A stretch of 64,000 nt of DNA from the NCBI RefSeq assembly GCF_016107285.1, contig NZ_RCVQ01000008.1, positions 62,001 to 126,000 on the forward strand. The letters run 5' to 3'. Each line of letters starts with the position of its first letter. The stretch's first letter is position 1. Both the position numbers and the translations under genes were made by a program. Positions 46,305 through 55,419 of the stretch are shown here, in pieces. A model generated the notes under the pieces. It made no database searches and had not been told where the DNA came from. It worked only from the letters and a program-made list of their open reading frames with translations. Source of the DNA: Roseomonas sp. KE0001. Lineage in GTDB: Bacteria; Pseudomonadota; Alphaproteobacteria; Acetobacterales; Acetobacteraceae.

Positions 46305-48857
46305 TCATGCCGGACGTCGCGCCTCGTCCCCGAGTTCCACCGGCTCCGGCTGCGCGGGGGCGGGCTGCGGCTCGGGCGGCGGCTGCCGCGCGGCGGAGAT
46401 CCGCTCCAGGCGTGCCGCCAGCTCCGGCGCCTCCATCAGCAGGCGATGGAAGCTCCCAGCATCCAGCTCCAGCAGGTGGCAGAAGCTGGTGGCCCGGGCG
46501 CGGCCGCGCCGGCGCGAGGGGCGCAGCAGCTCCGCCTCGCCCAGCACGTCGCCATGGCTGAGCGCAAGGGAGAGGCCCTCCATCTGCAGCTCGACCTCGC
46601 CGCGGCTGATGAAGAAGACCGAGCCGGCGCGCTGGCGGCGGCGGTAGATCCATTCCCCCGGCACGGCGAAGCGGATGGTCACGCTCATCGCCAGGTCGTG
46701 CAGCAGCGCGTCCTGCAGCCCGGCGAAGAGGGGGAATTCCTCGATCCGCTTGTCGAGCCCGGCCTGGATGTTGAACTGCAGCGGCCGCGCCACCTGCCGC
46801 CGCAGCAGCTCGAGCCCGCGCACCAGCTCGTCGTACAGTTCCTCGCCGACCAGCGATTCGTGGCGGAGCTGGCTGTATTCCTCCGCCTCCAGCCGCAGCC
46901 CGACCTGGCGCAGGATGCGGGTCTCCAGCGCCTCGGCATAGCCGGGATACTGGATGCGCAGCGTCTCCATCGCATCCTCCAGCAGATCCTCGCGCCGGCC
47001 GACGATGTCGGAGACCACCTCGGTGACGCGGTGGCCCAGCACCGGCTCCATGCGGCGGCGCATGAAGCGGGTCATGGAGCGGGAGACGAGATGCGTCAGC
47101 AGCAGCATCTCGAAACGCTCGGCCATGCAGTGCATCAGCGGCGTGTCGATGCGGAAGCGCCGGTGCAGCGCCTGCGCCAGATGGAAGCGCAGGCTCGGCT
47201 GCAGCCGCTTGCGCGCCGCCTGGAGGTAGCCGAAGCGGCCCTCGCTGCGGGCGCCGTCGATCATGCTCTCGGCGTTCCAGAGCAGGTTCTCCATGACGCG
47301 GCGCGACAGGCCCTGATCCTGGAACATCTCCGCCAGCAGCGAGCGCTCCTGGCTGGCGAAGGTGATCAGGCCGAGGATGACGCGGTCGCGGTCGCCGATC
47401 GCGGTGTCGAAGGTGTTGGCGGCGGTCTCGACCTTCACGCGGCGGTCGTAGAGATCGACCACATGCGCCGTCGCCGGGGCCGAGAAGCCGAGCTCCACGG
47501 CGGTGCCGCGCAGCTTGTCGCGCACCTCGCCAAGCCCGATGGCGACGACCTGGTTGCGCAGCGCCTGGTCGGCCGGGGAGAGGCGGTCCAGCTTCAGCGC
47601 ATGCACCAGGAAGCGCAGCGTGGTGCCGTTCACCAGCAGGGTGGACAGCACGTAGCCGGTGGCCAGGATGGCGACGAACTGCTGCACCTCGCGCGGGACG
47701 GCGCGGTTCTCGGTGACGGAGAGGGCGAGCGCCAGGGTGATGGCGCCGCGCAGCCCGCCCCAGAGCATGGTGACCTTGAAGGGGTTGGGCACGCGTTGCG
47801 CCAGCCGGCCCCATTCCAGCAGGGGCAGGGCGCCGAACAGCACGGCGGCGCGCGCCGCCATGGCCGAGGCGATGACCACGCCGATCAGCACCAGGTCCCA
47901 TTGCTGCATGCCGAGCATCAGGCGCGGCACCAGCATCGAGGCCATCACGAAGACCAGCGAGCTGGCCCAGAAGGCGAGCTGGCCCCAGACATCCTGCAGG
48001 TACTGCCAGCTCTGCGGCCGCACCGTGGAAGGGCCGACGGCGCTGACCGTGAGGCCCGCCGCCGCCGCCGCGACCACGCCGGAGAAGTCGAGGTACTCGT
48101 CGCAGAGCAGGTAGGCGATGTAGGGCAGCGCCAGGGTGAGCGTGACCTCGGCGGTGCGGTTGTTGCCGAGGAAAGGCAGCGCCGCGAGCATGGCCCGCGC
48201 CAGCACGAAGCCCACCGCCAGCCCGCCGGCGAAGGAGGAGACGAAGGTCAGCGTCGCCGCCGCGAAGGACATCGGGTGCTGGCCGGTGAGCTGCGACAGC
48301 AGGATGGTGAAGATCGAGATGGCGGCGGCGTCGTTCAGCAGGCTCTCGCCCTCGACCAGCCGCGTCAGCCGGCTGTTGGCGCCGATCTCGTGAAAGATGC
48401 CGACCACGGCCGAGGGGTCGGTGGTGGCGACAATGGCGCCGAGCATCAGGCAGGCGGTGAGCGGGACGCCGGCCAGCGGCGCCAGGGCGTAGCCGATGGC
48501 CGCCGTGGTCACCACCACCGCCACCACCGCCATCACCAGCACCGGCGCCCAGTCCCGCGCCAGGCGGCGGACGTCGATCGACAGGGCGCCATGGAACACC
48601 AGGAGCGGCAGGAAGATGTAGAGGAAGACCTCGGCGCTCACCGGGAAGCGGGCCACGGCCAGCGCCGCCTCGTCGAGCGGAGCGGTGACGGTCGGGCTGT
48701 TCAGCACCAGCGTCGCCCCGCCCCCCAGCAGCACGCCCACCACCGCCAGCAGCACCGTGCTGGACAGCATCAGCCGGTTCGCCAGCGGCTGGATGGCGCT
48801 GACCACGATCAGCAGCATGGCGATGGCCAGCAGGGTATGGGGCAGGTCGTTCAGCAT
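46305..48857 (-). CDS. CPA1 Na+/H+ antiporter with C-terminal cyclic-nucleotide-binding domain
   Basis: An 850-residue antiporter of the CPA1 (NHE/SOS1-like) type. Twelve or so membrane segments fill residues 10-420, with the ion-binding ATTDPSAVVGIFHEIGANSR and LVEGESLLNDAAAISIF. A long helical cytoplasmic region follows, then a cNMP-binding domain near residues 710-820 (SVFFISRGEVELQ; HGDVLGEAELL; RARATSF). This plan resembles plant SOS1. The frame opens at 49322, but MLNDLPHTLLAIAM at 48857 fits a membrane N-terminus. Activity may be gated by the cyclic nucleotides inferred elsewhere in the window. Confidence 0.88.
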   Translation of the reverse strand: MLNDLPHTLLAIAMLLIVVSAIQPLANRLMLSSTVLLAVVGVLLGGGATLVLNSPTVTAPLDEAALAVARFPVSAEVFLYIFLPLLVFHGALSIDVRRLARDWAPVLVMAVVAVVVTTAAIGYALAPLAGVPLTACLMLGAIVATTDPSAVVGIFHEIGANSRLTRLVEGESLLNDAAAISIFTILLSQLTGQHPMSFAAATLTFVSSFAGGLAVGFVLARAMLAALPFLGNNRTAEVTLTLALPYIAYLLCDEYLDFSGVVAAAAAGLTVSAVGPSTVRPQSWQYLQDVWGQLAFWASSLVFVMASMLVPRLMLGMQQWDLVLIGVVIASAMAARAAVLFGALPLLEWGRLAQRVPNPFKVTMLWGGLRGAITLALALSVTENRAVPREVQQFVAILATGYVLSTLLVNGTTLRFLVHALKLDRLSPADQALRNQVVAIGLGEVRDKLRGTAVELGFSAPATAHVVDLYDRRVKVETAANTFDTAIGDRDRVILGLITFASQERSLLAEMFQDQGLSRRVMENLLWNAESMIDGARSEGRFGYLQAARKRLQPSLRFHLAQALHRRFRIDTPLMHCMAERFEMLLLTHLVSRSMTRFMRRRMEPVLGHRVTEVVSDIVGRREDLLEDAMETLRIQYPGYAEALETRILRQVGLRLEAEEYSQLRHESLVGEELYDELVRGLELLRRQVARPLQFNIQAGLDKRIEEFPLFAGLQDALLHDLAMSVTIRFAVPGEWIYRRRQRAGSVFFISRGEVELQMEGLSLALSHGDVLGEAELLRPSRRRGRARATSFCHLLELDAGSFHRLLMEAPELAARLERISAARQPPPEPQPAPAQPEPVELGDEARRPA

Positions 48858-49029
48858 CGGTCCACTCGTCTTGCCCGCCGCGCGCCCCCGAAGGGTCGGC
48901 GCCACGTCCGGCGGACCGGCATGGCGGCGGGTTGTGGCGGGTATAAGGCGCCGCGGTGCCGCCGTCCGGCACGTTTTGTGTCGCGATGCAATATGACATC
49001 CTGCCGCGCCGGGGCGGATGACCGCGCCG

Positions 49030-49053
49030 GCCGGACCCAGGGCCGGACCCAGG
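49030..49053 (+). repeat. 12-bp tandem duplication upstream of guaD
   Basis: GCCGGACCCAGG occurs twice in tandem (49030-49041 and 49042-49053) in the leader before the guaD ATG, followed by an imperfect pair beginning GAGCGG. Confidence 0.85.
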
Positions 49054-49074
49054 GAGCGGGTCAAGGAGCGGATC

Positions 49075-50430
49075 ATGGGAACACAGGCGCTGCGCGGCGC
49101 GGCGATCAGCTTCGAGGCCGATCCGTTCCTGGCCGCCCCCGGTACCGCCCCCGGTACCGCCCCTGGGACCGCGCTGCGGCACTGGACGGATGCGCTCATC
49201 GTCCTCGAAGCGGGCCGCATCCGCTCGGTGGGCGACTGGTCGGCCGCGGCGGCGGCGGCGCTGGCGGCGGAGGGCGTGCCCGTCACCCACCACCGCGACG
49301 CGCTGATCTGCCCGGGCTTCATCGACGCCCATGTGCATTACCCGCAACTGCCGATGATCGGCGCGCATGGCGAGCAGCTGCTCGGCTGGCTGGAGCGCCA
49401 CACCTTCCCGACCGAGGCCGCCTTCGCCGATCCGGCGCATGCCGCGCGGGTGGCGGAAGCCTTCCTCGACGCGCTGCTGGCCGCCGGAACCACCACGGCG
49501 GCGGTCTACTGCACGGTGCATCCGCAATCGGTCGAGGCCTTCTTCGCCGCCTCGGAGCGGCGCGGCACCCGCATGATCGCCGGCAAGGTGCTGATGGACC
49601 GCAACGCGCCGGAGGCGCTGCGCGACACGGCGGAGGGCGGCGTGGCGGATTCGGCGGCGCTGCTCGCCCGCTGGCACGGGCGGGGGCGCCAGCTCTATGC
49701 CGTGACGCCGCGCTTCGCGCCGACCTCGAGCCCGGCGCAGCTCGCCGCGGCCGGGCGGCTCTGGCAGGCGCATCCGGGCACCTACATGCAGACGCATATC
49801 GCCGAAAGCCCGGCCGAGGTCGCCTGGGTGCGCGAGCTCTTCCCCGAGGCCGCCGACTATCTCGACGTCTATCGCCAGGCCGGGCTGACCGGCCCGCGCG
49901 CTATCCTCGGCCACGGAATCCATCTCTCCGAGGCCGAGTTCTGCCATTGCCACCGCAGCGGCACGGCCCTGGCCCATTGCCCGACCTCCAACACCTTCCT
50001 CGGCAGCGGGCTGTTCCGGGCCTTCGAGGCTAGGCGTCCGGCGCGGCCGGTGCGGCTCGGCCTCGGCACCGACATCGGCGCCGGCACCAGCCCGTGCCAG
50101 CTGCGCAGCATGGGCGAGGCCTACAAGGTCGCCCGCCTCGGCGGCCATGACCTCACCGCCCTGCAGGCCTTCTACCTGGCGACGCGCGGCGGCGCCGAGG
50201 CACTGTACCTGGAGGACCGGATCGGCAGCCTGGCGCCGGGGATGGAGGCCGATCTCGTCGTGCTCGACCTCAAGGCCACGCCGCTGCTGGACTTCCGCCT
50301 CGGCTTCTGCGACGGGATCGAGGAGGTGCTCTTCGTGCTGATGACGCTGGGCGACGAGCGGCTGGTGCGCGCCACCTACGTGTCCGGGACCCTCGTATCC
50401 GGGACCCTGGCCGCCGGCGGGGCCGGCTGA
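49075..50430 (+). CDS. guaD: Guanine deaminase
   Basis: A 451-residue amidohydrolase that converts guanine to xanthine. Metal ligands are in PGFIDAHVHYPQ, QTHIAES and LGHGIHLSEAE, with the final Asp in LGLGTDIGAG, and CPTSNTFLGSGLF is the family signature. ATG 49075 is preceded by AAGGAG in TCAAGGAGCGGATC; an upstream in-frame start at 49018 lies in the repeated leader. The N-terminus carries a GTAP repeat and the C-terminus an SGTL duplication, both from short tandem units. It is divergent from the antiporter. Confidence 0.92.
   Translation: MGTQALRGAAISFEADPFLAAPGTAPGTAPGTALRHWTDALIVLEAGRIRSVGDWSAAAAAALAAEGVPVTHHRDALICPGFIDAHVHYPQLPMIGAHGEQLLGWLERHTFPTEAAFADPAHAARVAEAFLDALLAAGTTTAAVYCTVHPQSVEAFFAASERRGTRMIAGKVLMDRNAPEALRDTAEGGVADSAALLARWHGRGRQLYAVTPRFAPTSSPAQLAAAGRLWQAHPGTYMQTHIAESPAEVAWVRELFPEAADYLDVYRQAGLTGPRAILGHGIHLSEAEFCHCHRSGTALAHCPTSNTFLGSGLFRAFEARRPARPVRLGLGTDIGAGTSPCQLRSMGEAYKVARLGGHDLTALQAFYLATRGGAEALYLEDRIGSLAPGMEADLVVLDLKATPLLDFRLGFCDGIEEVLFVLMTLGDERLVRATYVSGTLVSGTLAAGGAG
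49141..49172 (+). repeat. 12-bp tandem repeat in guaD, near its start
   Basis: GGTACCGCCCCC, GGTACCGCCCCT and a partial GGGACCGC follow each other. They encode a GTAPGTAPGTA stretch before the conserved deaminase core. Confidence 0.85.
50380..50409 (+). repeat. 15-bp tandem duplication at the guaD 3-prime end
   Basis: GTGTCCGGGACCCTC and GTATCCGGGACCCTG are consecutive 15-base copies with two mismatches. They encode VSGTL twice near the C-terminus. Confidence 0.8.
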
Positions 50431-50542
50431 GCCGCGACATTTTCCACGCCGCCGCCGCAACCGTCACGCGGCCCGGATGTTGTTCCGCCGTCGGCTGGGC
50501 CTTGGCCGCGCCAGCCCCACCCCAACGGCGGAGACCCGGCAC

Positions 50543-50797
50543 ATGGGCATCATCTGGACCATCATCATCGGCTTCCTGGCCGGTATCGTCGCGAAATTCC
50601 TGATGCCGGGCCGCGATCCCGGCGGCTTCATCATCACCACCCTGCTCGGCATCATCGGCGCCGTGGTCGCCACCTATCTGGGGCAGGCGGTCGGCTGGTA
50701 CCGGGCGGGGGAAGGGGCAGGATTCATCGGCGCGGTGGTCGGCGCCGTCATCCTGCTGGCGATCTACCGGGCCGTGGCGGGCCGTCGCGCCGTCTGA
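50543..50797 (+). CDS. GlsB/YeaQ/YmgE-family small membrane protein
   Basis: An 84-residue protein with three hydrophobic helices and the family pattern MGIIWTIIIGFLAGIVAKFL, then GGFIITTLLGIIGAVVATYL and FIGAVVGAVILLAIYR. Members are stress-linked transglycosylase-associated membrane proteins of undefined biochemical role. ATG 50543 begins the family N-terminus; the frame opens earlier at 50477. An intrinsic terminator follows 30 bases after the stop. Confidence 0.88.
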   Translation: MGIIWTIIIGFLAGIVAKFLMPGRDPGGFIITTLLGIIGAVVATYLGQAVGWYRAGEGAGFIGAVVGAVILLAIYRAVAGRRAV

Positions 50798-50827
50798 CGG
50801 CGCTCGCCGCCCGCTGGCGGATTGCGG

Positions 50828-50860
50828 AAGGCTCCGGGAGGACTGTCCCGGAGCCTTTTT
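50828..50860 (+). terminator. Strong intrinsic terminator
   Basis: GGCTCCGGGA (50830-50839) pairs perfectly with TCCCGGAGCC (50846-50855) over a 6-base loop, extended by AA/TT, and is followed by a run of T. It ends the GlsB-family gene transcript. Confidence 0.9.
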
Positions 50861-51025
50861 CCTGTCCGCCCCGCGGCGGCGCAGTGCGTTTCGAGGGGAG
50901 AGGCGCTCGCAGCCACGTGATGGAACCTTTCCGCGCCGGCCCTTTTGGACAAGGCGCGGGCCGCCGGAACGGCCGGCCATGCCAGGACCCGCGCAGGACC
51001 GAACAGCCGGCAAGGAGCTCCGCCC

Positions 51026-51796
51026 ATGCCCCGACCGCATCACCGGACCGCTGCCCTCCTGGTGGGACTCCTGTTGCTGATGCCGGCCCTGGCCACGGCG
51101 CAGCAGGCCGGCGGGGTGGGCCGCACCTACGATCCGGAGCAGGAGGCCCAGGCCGCGCCGGTGCCGACCACCTGGTGGGACATCCTGCCGCGCGAGGCGG
51201 CCGCGGCCGCGATCGCCGCCGACCGCGACTACGTCGAGGGCATGCGGCCGCATCACGCCGGCGCCCTGACCCTGGCGCGGGACTATCTCGCCGATCCCGA
51301 CGCCGCCAGCCCGGTGCTGAAGCACCTGGCGCAGGCCATCATCACCAACCAGGGCTTCGAGATCCTGCTGCTCGACACGGTGGCAGAGCAGCTGCGGCAT
51401 CCGCCCACCGACCTCTTCGCCGGGCTCGTGATCCGTCCCGTCGGCGTCGAGGGGCTGGGCCCCTACAACCACCATATGCACGCGCCCGCGCCCGGCCCCC
51501 TGGCGGCGCTGAACGGCGGGGCGCCGATCTCGGCCCGGGACGTGCGCTTCGCCAAGGAGATGTCCGTCCATCACCAGGCCGCCGTGCGGATGGCCCGGGC
51601 GTACAATGACCAGCCCGAGGCGCGGAACGACTTCCTGCGCCTGCTGAACGTCAACATCCTGCGCGACCAGAAGCAGGAGATCGCCGTGATGCGGGGTGTC
51701 ATCGACGCCTATCCGGGCGATGCCTCGGCCATCACGATCGACCCCGACCGGATCCCCGGAATGCAACACATGCAGCGGCATGCCAGCCATGGCTGA
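51026..51796 (+). CDS. Secreted DUF305 ferritin-like protein
   Basis: A 256-residue exported protein. A signal peptide (LLVGLLLLMPALATAQQ) leads to a four-helix, DUF305-type mature region with paired His/Met motifs DYVEGMRPHHAGALTLARD and MSVHHQAAVRMARAY. Family members occur in metal, often copper, resistance settings and can bind metals through these HH motifs; function is not settled. AAGGAG lies nine bases before the ATG at 51026. No copper genes adjoin. Confidence 0.8.
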   Translation: MPRPHHRTAALLVGLLLLMPALATAQQAGGVGRTYDPEQEAQAAPVPTTWWDILPREAAAAAIAADRDYVEGMRPHHAGALTLARDYLADPDAASPVLKHLAQAIITNQGFEILLLDTVAEQLRHPPTDLFAGLVIRPVGVEGLGPYNHHMHAPAPGPLAALNGGAPISARDVRFAKEMSVHHQAAVRMARAYNDQPEARNDFLRLLNVNILRDQKQEIAVMRGVIDAYPGDASAITIDPDRIPGMQHMQRHASHG

Positions 51797-51896
51797 GGCC
51801 GCGGGCGTCTTGTCAGAAAACCGCCATTCTCCCTGTTGACGAGATGCGACGCCCCCCATAAAAGCCCGTCCACGCCGTTCGGCGTTTCGCCTCCTT

Positions 51897-51980
<84 letters not shown>

Positions 51981-52027
51981 TATCTCCTCTCCGGCTCCTG
52001 GCCGGTTCCGGAAAGGCCGGTGACGGA

Positions 52028-52687
52028 ATGGCGAAGGGAAGCACCCTGTTCGCGCCGAACGCCATGATCAAGCTGCACAGGCATGACCTGCCGCCCGATC
52101 TTCGCCTGGGCCCGGTCGTCGCGATCGACACTGAGACCATGGGCCTCGACCCCCGGCGTGACCGCCTCTGCCTCGTACAGCTCTCGGCCGGCGACGGCAC
52201 GGCGCACTGCGTGCAGATCATCCCCCCCGCCCTGGGCGGCCGCGGCGCGGACTGCCCCCATCTCAAGGCCCTGCTGAGCGATCCCGGCACGGTCAAGCTG
52301 TTCCACTTCGCCCGCTTCGACGTCGCCATCCTGCGCGCCGCGCTCGGCGTGGAATGCGCTCCGGTGCGCTGCACCAAGATCGCCGCCAAGCTGGTCCGCA
52401 CCTTCACCGACCGGCATGGGCTGAAGGATCTCTGCCGCGAGCTGCTCGGCGTCGAGATCTCCAAGCAGCAGCAATCCTCCGATTGGGGCGCGCCGGAGCT
52501 GACGCCCGAGCAGCTCTCCTATGCCGCCTCGGACGTGCTGCACCTGCACGCGCTCTGGGCCAAGCTGGAGGGGCTGCTGCGGCGGGAGGGCCGGCTGGAT
52601 CTTGCCGAGGCCTGCTTCCGCTTCCTGCCGGCTCGCGGCGCGCTGGACCTGCTCGGTTATGACGAGCCTGATATCTTCGCCCACTGA
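52028..52687 (+). CDS. rnd: Ribonuclease D (3-prime to 5-prime exonuclease)
   Basis: A 219-residue DEDD-family exonuclease that trims tRNA 3-prime ends. Exo I is VVAIDTETMGLD, Exo II is LFHFARFDVAIL and Exo III is LSYAASDVLHLHAL, so the four acidic residues and Tyr are present. It lacks a separate HRDC domain, as in the short alphaproteobacterial form. It lies directly after tRNA-Leu and may share its transcript. Confidence 0.9.
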   Translation: MAKGSTLFAPNAMIKLHRHDLPPDLRLGPVVAIDTETMGLDPRRDRLCLVQLSAGDGTAHCVQIIPPALGGRGADCPHLKALLSDPGTVKLFHFARFDVAILRAALGVECAPVRCTKIAAKLVRTFTDRHGLKDLCRELLGVEISKQQQSSDWGAPELTPEQLSYAASDVLHLHALWAKLEGLLRREGRLDLAEACFRFLPARGALDLLGYDEPDIFAH

Positions 52688-52908
52688 GTTCACCCGCTCA
52701 GCAGGCACGGCGCGCGCTGCGCAATCGCGGCAAAAGTTTGGCATGGTTTTTGTTTGGGGGAGGCCGCCTGACGCGTTGACCCGACCCGGAGCCAGCCCCA
52801 TACAGGCGGGGTGACGTCGTCCCTGCCCTTGTCCACCGCGTTCCTGGCCCTCCCGGCCGCCTTTGGCGGCAGGGCTATGCGTGGCTGGCAGACAGGCGAA
52901 GCCGGCCC

Positions 52909-53607
52909 GTGACCCCGTCGAATTCCCCGCGCGACAGCCTCGCGGGCCCGCGCCGCGAGCCTGGCGCGAGCCGCAGCCGGGCGCTCGAGCCCTCGCGCGC
53001 GCGGGTGGCGATGACCGCCCGCAGCCTGGCGCGGCGGCGGATCCTGGTCCGGCTGGCCCGCTGGCTGCTGCCGCTCGCCGCCCTGGCCCTGCTGGCGGCG
53101 GTGGCGCTCTGGCCGGAATTCGAGGGCGCCGAGGATCGGGGCCGCCTCGCCTTCCGCCGCGCGGCGCAGACCAGCGCCGAGGCGATGCGCATCTCCAATG
53201 CCCGCTATCAGGGGCTGGACGAGCAGAACCGCCCCTACAACGTGACCGCCGACACGGCGGTGCAGCAGGAGCAGACCGAGCTGATCGACCTGACCCGGCC
53301 GCGCGCCGACCTGCTCATGAACGATGGCGCCTGGGTGTTGCTGGAATCCCGTGAGGGCCGCTACGACAAGGCACGCAACATGCTGGACCTGAACGGTGAC
53401 GTCACTCTCTGGCACGACGACGGCAGCACCTTGAGAACCGCGGCGGCGACGATCGACATCGGCGCCGGCAGCGCCGCGGGCGACCGCCCGGTGGCCGCCC
53501 AGGGGCCCTTCGGCACGCTGGTCAGCGAAGGCTTCCGCCTGCGCGACCGGGGGCAGGTGGTGCTCTTCACCGGCCAGGCCAGGGCGGTGCTGGAGGGCGG
53601 CCGGTGA
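52909..53607 (+). CDS. lptC: LPS export protein LptC
   Basis: A 232-residue bitopic inner-membrane protein bridging LptB2FG to periplasmic LptA. A basic N-terminus precedes one membrane helix (WLLPLAALALLAAVALWPEF), then a beta-jellyroll with RARYQGLDEQNRPYNVTAD-type sequence (here ISNARYQGLDEQNRPYNVTA). GTG 52909 is the first start; ATG 53011 would remove the basic 34 residues. The stop overlaps lptA. First gene of lptC-lptA-lptB. Confidence 0.85.
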   Translation: MTPSNSPRDSLAGPRREPGASRSRALEPSRARVAMTARSLARRRILVRLARWLLPLAALALLAAVALWPEFEGAEDRGRLAFRRAAQTSAEAMRISNARYQGLDEQNRPYNVTADTAVQQEQTELIDLTRPRADLLMNDGAWVLLESREGRYDKARNMLDLNGDVTLWHDDGSTLRTAAATIDIGAGSAAGDRPVAAQGPFGTLVSEGFRLRDRGQVVLFTGQARAVLEGGR

Positions 53608-54602
53608 TGCGCCCCCTCCCCCGCTTCGCCGCCGCCCTGGTGCTGGGGGCGATGCTGGCCGGGGCCGCCGCGCCGGGGGCCGCGCGGGCCCAGTCGCTCG
53701 ACCTGACCCAGGGCGGGCCGGTCGAGGTGACCGCCAGCAATGGCATCGAGTGGCGGCAGCAGGAGCAGGTGGTGATCGCGCGGGGCAATGCCCGCGCGGT
53801 GCGCGCCGGCGTGACCGTCACCGCCGATCGGCTGATCGCCCGCTACAGGCCCCGCGCCGGCCAGGCGGGAGCGACCGGCCCGGCCGCCGCGCCCGCCGCG
53901 CCGCCGGCGGCCGGCGAGACGCCGATGTCCGGCGGCGAGATCTGGCGCCTGGAGGCGGAGGGCAATGTCCGCATCGACAGCGCCACCGACCATGCCGAGG
54001 GCGACCGCGCCATCTATGACCTGGACCAGGCCGTGCTGGTCATGACCGGGCGGGCGCTGAAGCTGACCACGCCGAACGAGGTGCTGACCTCGCGCGACAG
54101 CATGGAGTACTGGCCGCAGCGCCGCATGGCCGTGGCCCGCGGCGCCGCCGTGGTGGTGACGCAGGACCAGCGGCGCATCGCCGCCGACACGCTGGTCGGC
54201 TACTTCCAGGAGCAGGGCGCGGCCGCGCAGCCGGCACGGCCGGCGGCCCAGCCCGGTCAGCCGGGCCAGGGCAGCCAGCTCGAGCGTGTCGAGGCCTTCG
54301 GCAATGTCGAGATCCGCACGCCCCAGGAGGTGGTCCGGGGGGATCGCGGCGTCTATTCGGAGCTGACCGGCATGGCCCGCCTGCTCGGCAGCGTGCGGAT
54401 CACCCGGGGCGACAACCAGCTGAACGGCCAGGAGGCCATCGTGAACATGCGCACCGGCGTCGCGCGACTGGTCTCGACGCCGGGCCAGCGGGTCAGGGGC
54501 CTGATCATCCCGCAGCAGGGCCAGGAGGCGCTGCAGCCCCAGGGGCAGCCCCAGGGGCAATCCCAAGGGCAGTCTCAGGGCCAGGGGGGGCGCGGCCGGT
54601 GA
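53607..54602 (+). CDS. lptA: LPS-transport periplasmic protein LptA (OstA-like)
   Basis: A 331-residue periplasmic protein that ferries LPS from LptC to LptD. A signal peptide ends near GAARAQ. OstA-type repeats follow ([52 protein letters not shown]). A Pro/Gln/Ala-rich linker and a Gln/Gly-rich tail make it longer than E. coli LptA. ATG 53607 overlaps the lptC stop (TGATG); GTG 53604 is also possible. Confidence 0.88.
   Translation: MRPLPRFAAALVLGAMLAGAAAPGAARAQSLDLTQGGPVEVTASNGIEWRQQEQVVIARGNARAVRAGVTVTADRLIARYRPRAGQAGATGPAAAPAAPPAAGETPMSGGEIWRLEAEGNVRIDSATDHAEGDRAIYDLDQAVLVMTGRALKLTTPNEVLTSRDSMEYWPQRRMAVARGAAVVVTQDQRRIAADTLVGYFQEQGAAAQPARPAAQPGQPGQGSQLERVEAFGNVEIRTPQEVVRGDRGVYSELTGMARLLGSVRITRGDNQLNGQEAIVNMRTGVARLVSTPGQRVRGLIIPQQGQEALQPQGQPQGQSQGQSQGQGGRGR
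54534..54580 (+). repeat. 12-bp degenerate tandem repeat at the lptA 3-prime end
   Basis: Two perfect CAGCCCCAGGGG units (54534-54557) are followed by CAATCCCAAGGG and a CAGTCTCAGGG copy, four in all. They encode a Gln/Pro/Gly-rich tail. Confidence 0.85.
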
Positions 54603-55351
54603 GCGCCTCGCTCAAGGTGATCCCCGGCCAGGGCGGGCTGGTCGCGAAGGATCTCGGCAAGCGCTACAAGAAGCGCCCCGTGGTGCGCGGCGTCTCGCTC
54701 GGCGTGCGGCGTGGCGAGGCGGTCGGGCTGCTCGGCCCGAACGGCGCCGGCAAGACCACCACCTTCTACATGATCACCGGCCTGGTTCGCCCCGACCAGG
54801 GCCAGGTCTTCATGGACGGGCACGACGTCACCCTGATGCCGATGTACCGCCGCGCGCGGATGGGCCTGGGCTACCTGCCCCAGGAAGCGTCGATCTTCCG
54901 GGGCCTGTCGCTCGAGGACAATATCCGCGCCGCGCTGGAGGTGGTCGAGCCGCAGCGCGACCGGCGCGAGCAGATGCTCGACGCCCTGCTGGCGGAGTTC
55001 GGCATCGCGCACCTGCGCCGCTCCCCGGCGCTGGCGCTCTCGGGCGGCGAGCGGCGGCGTTGCGAGATCGCGCGCGCCCTGGCCACCCACCCCGCCTATA
55101 TCCTGCTCGACGAGCCGCTGGCCGGCATCGACCCGATCGCGGTGGGCGAGATCCGGGACCTGGTGAAGCACCTGAAGGACCGCGGCATCGGTGTGCTGAT
55201 CACCGATCACAACGTGCGCGAGACGCTCGAGATCATCGACCGGGCCTACATCCTGCACGATGGGCAGGTCCTGATGGAAGGCACGCCGCAGGACATCGTC
55301 GCCAACGAGGACGTGCGGCGCGTCTATCTCGGCGACCGGTTCAGCCTCTGA
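54599..55351 (+). CDS. lptB: LPS export ABC transporter ATPase LptB
   Basis: A 250-residue ABC ATPase powering LPS extraction. Walker A is [13 protein letters not shown], the signature [17 protein letters not shown], Walker [13 protein letters not shown], and the switch His is in [13 protein letters not shown] 54599 overlaps the lptA stop (GTGA). rpoN follows after 68 bases, the usual order in Proteobacteria. Confidence 0.95.
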   Translation: MSASLKVIPGQGGLVAKDLGKRYKKRPVVRGVSLGVRRGEAVGLLGPNGAGKTTTFYMITGLVRPDQGQVFMDGHDVTLMPMYRRARMGLGYLPQEASIFRGLSLEDNIRAALEVVEPQRDRREQMLDALLAEFGIAHLRRSPALALSGGERRRCEIARALATHPAYILLDEPLAGIDPIAVGEIRDLVKHLKDRGIGVLITDHNVRETLEIIDRAYILHDGQVLMEGTPQDIVANEDVRRVYLGDRFSL

Positions 55352-55419
55352 CCATGCCGCCCCGCCGGCCGCGCCCGCCCGCCGCCCCGCCTCCGGCCCG
55401 GCCGATTCCGGGCTGAGCC

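Noticed and set aside
48858-49074. Second Crp-like site in the antiporter/guaD intergenic region
   Set aside because: TGTGTCGCGATGC lacks a matching TCACA half-site at N6.
46446-50033. Plus-strand open frame opposite the CPA1 antiporter and reading out of frame into guaD
   Set aside because: Crosses two real genes in the wrong frame and shows no family motif.
55354-55416. 20-codon Pro/Arg ORF between lptB and rpoN
   Set aside because: Low-complexity, no ribosome-binding site; probably spacer.
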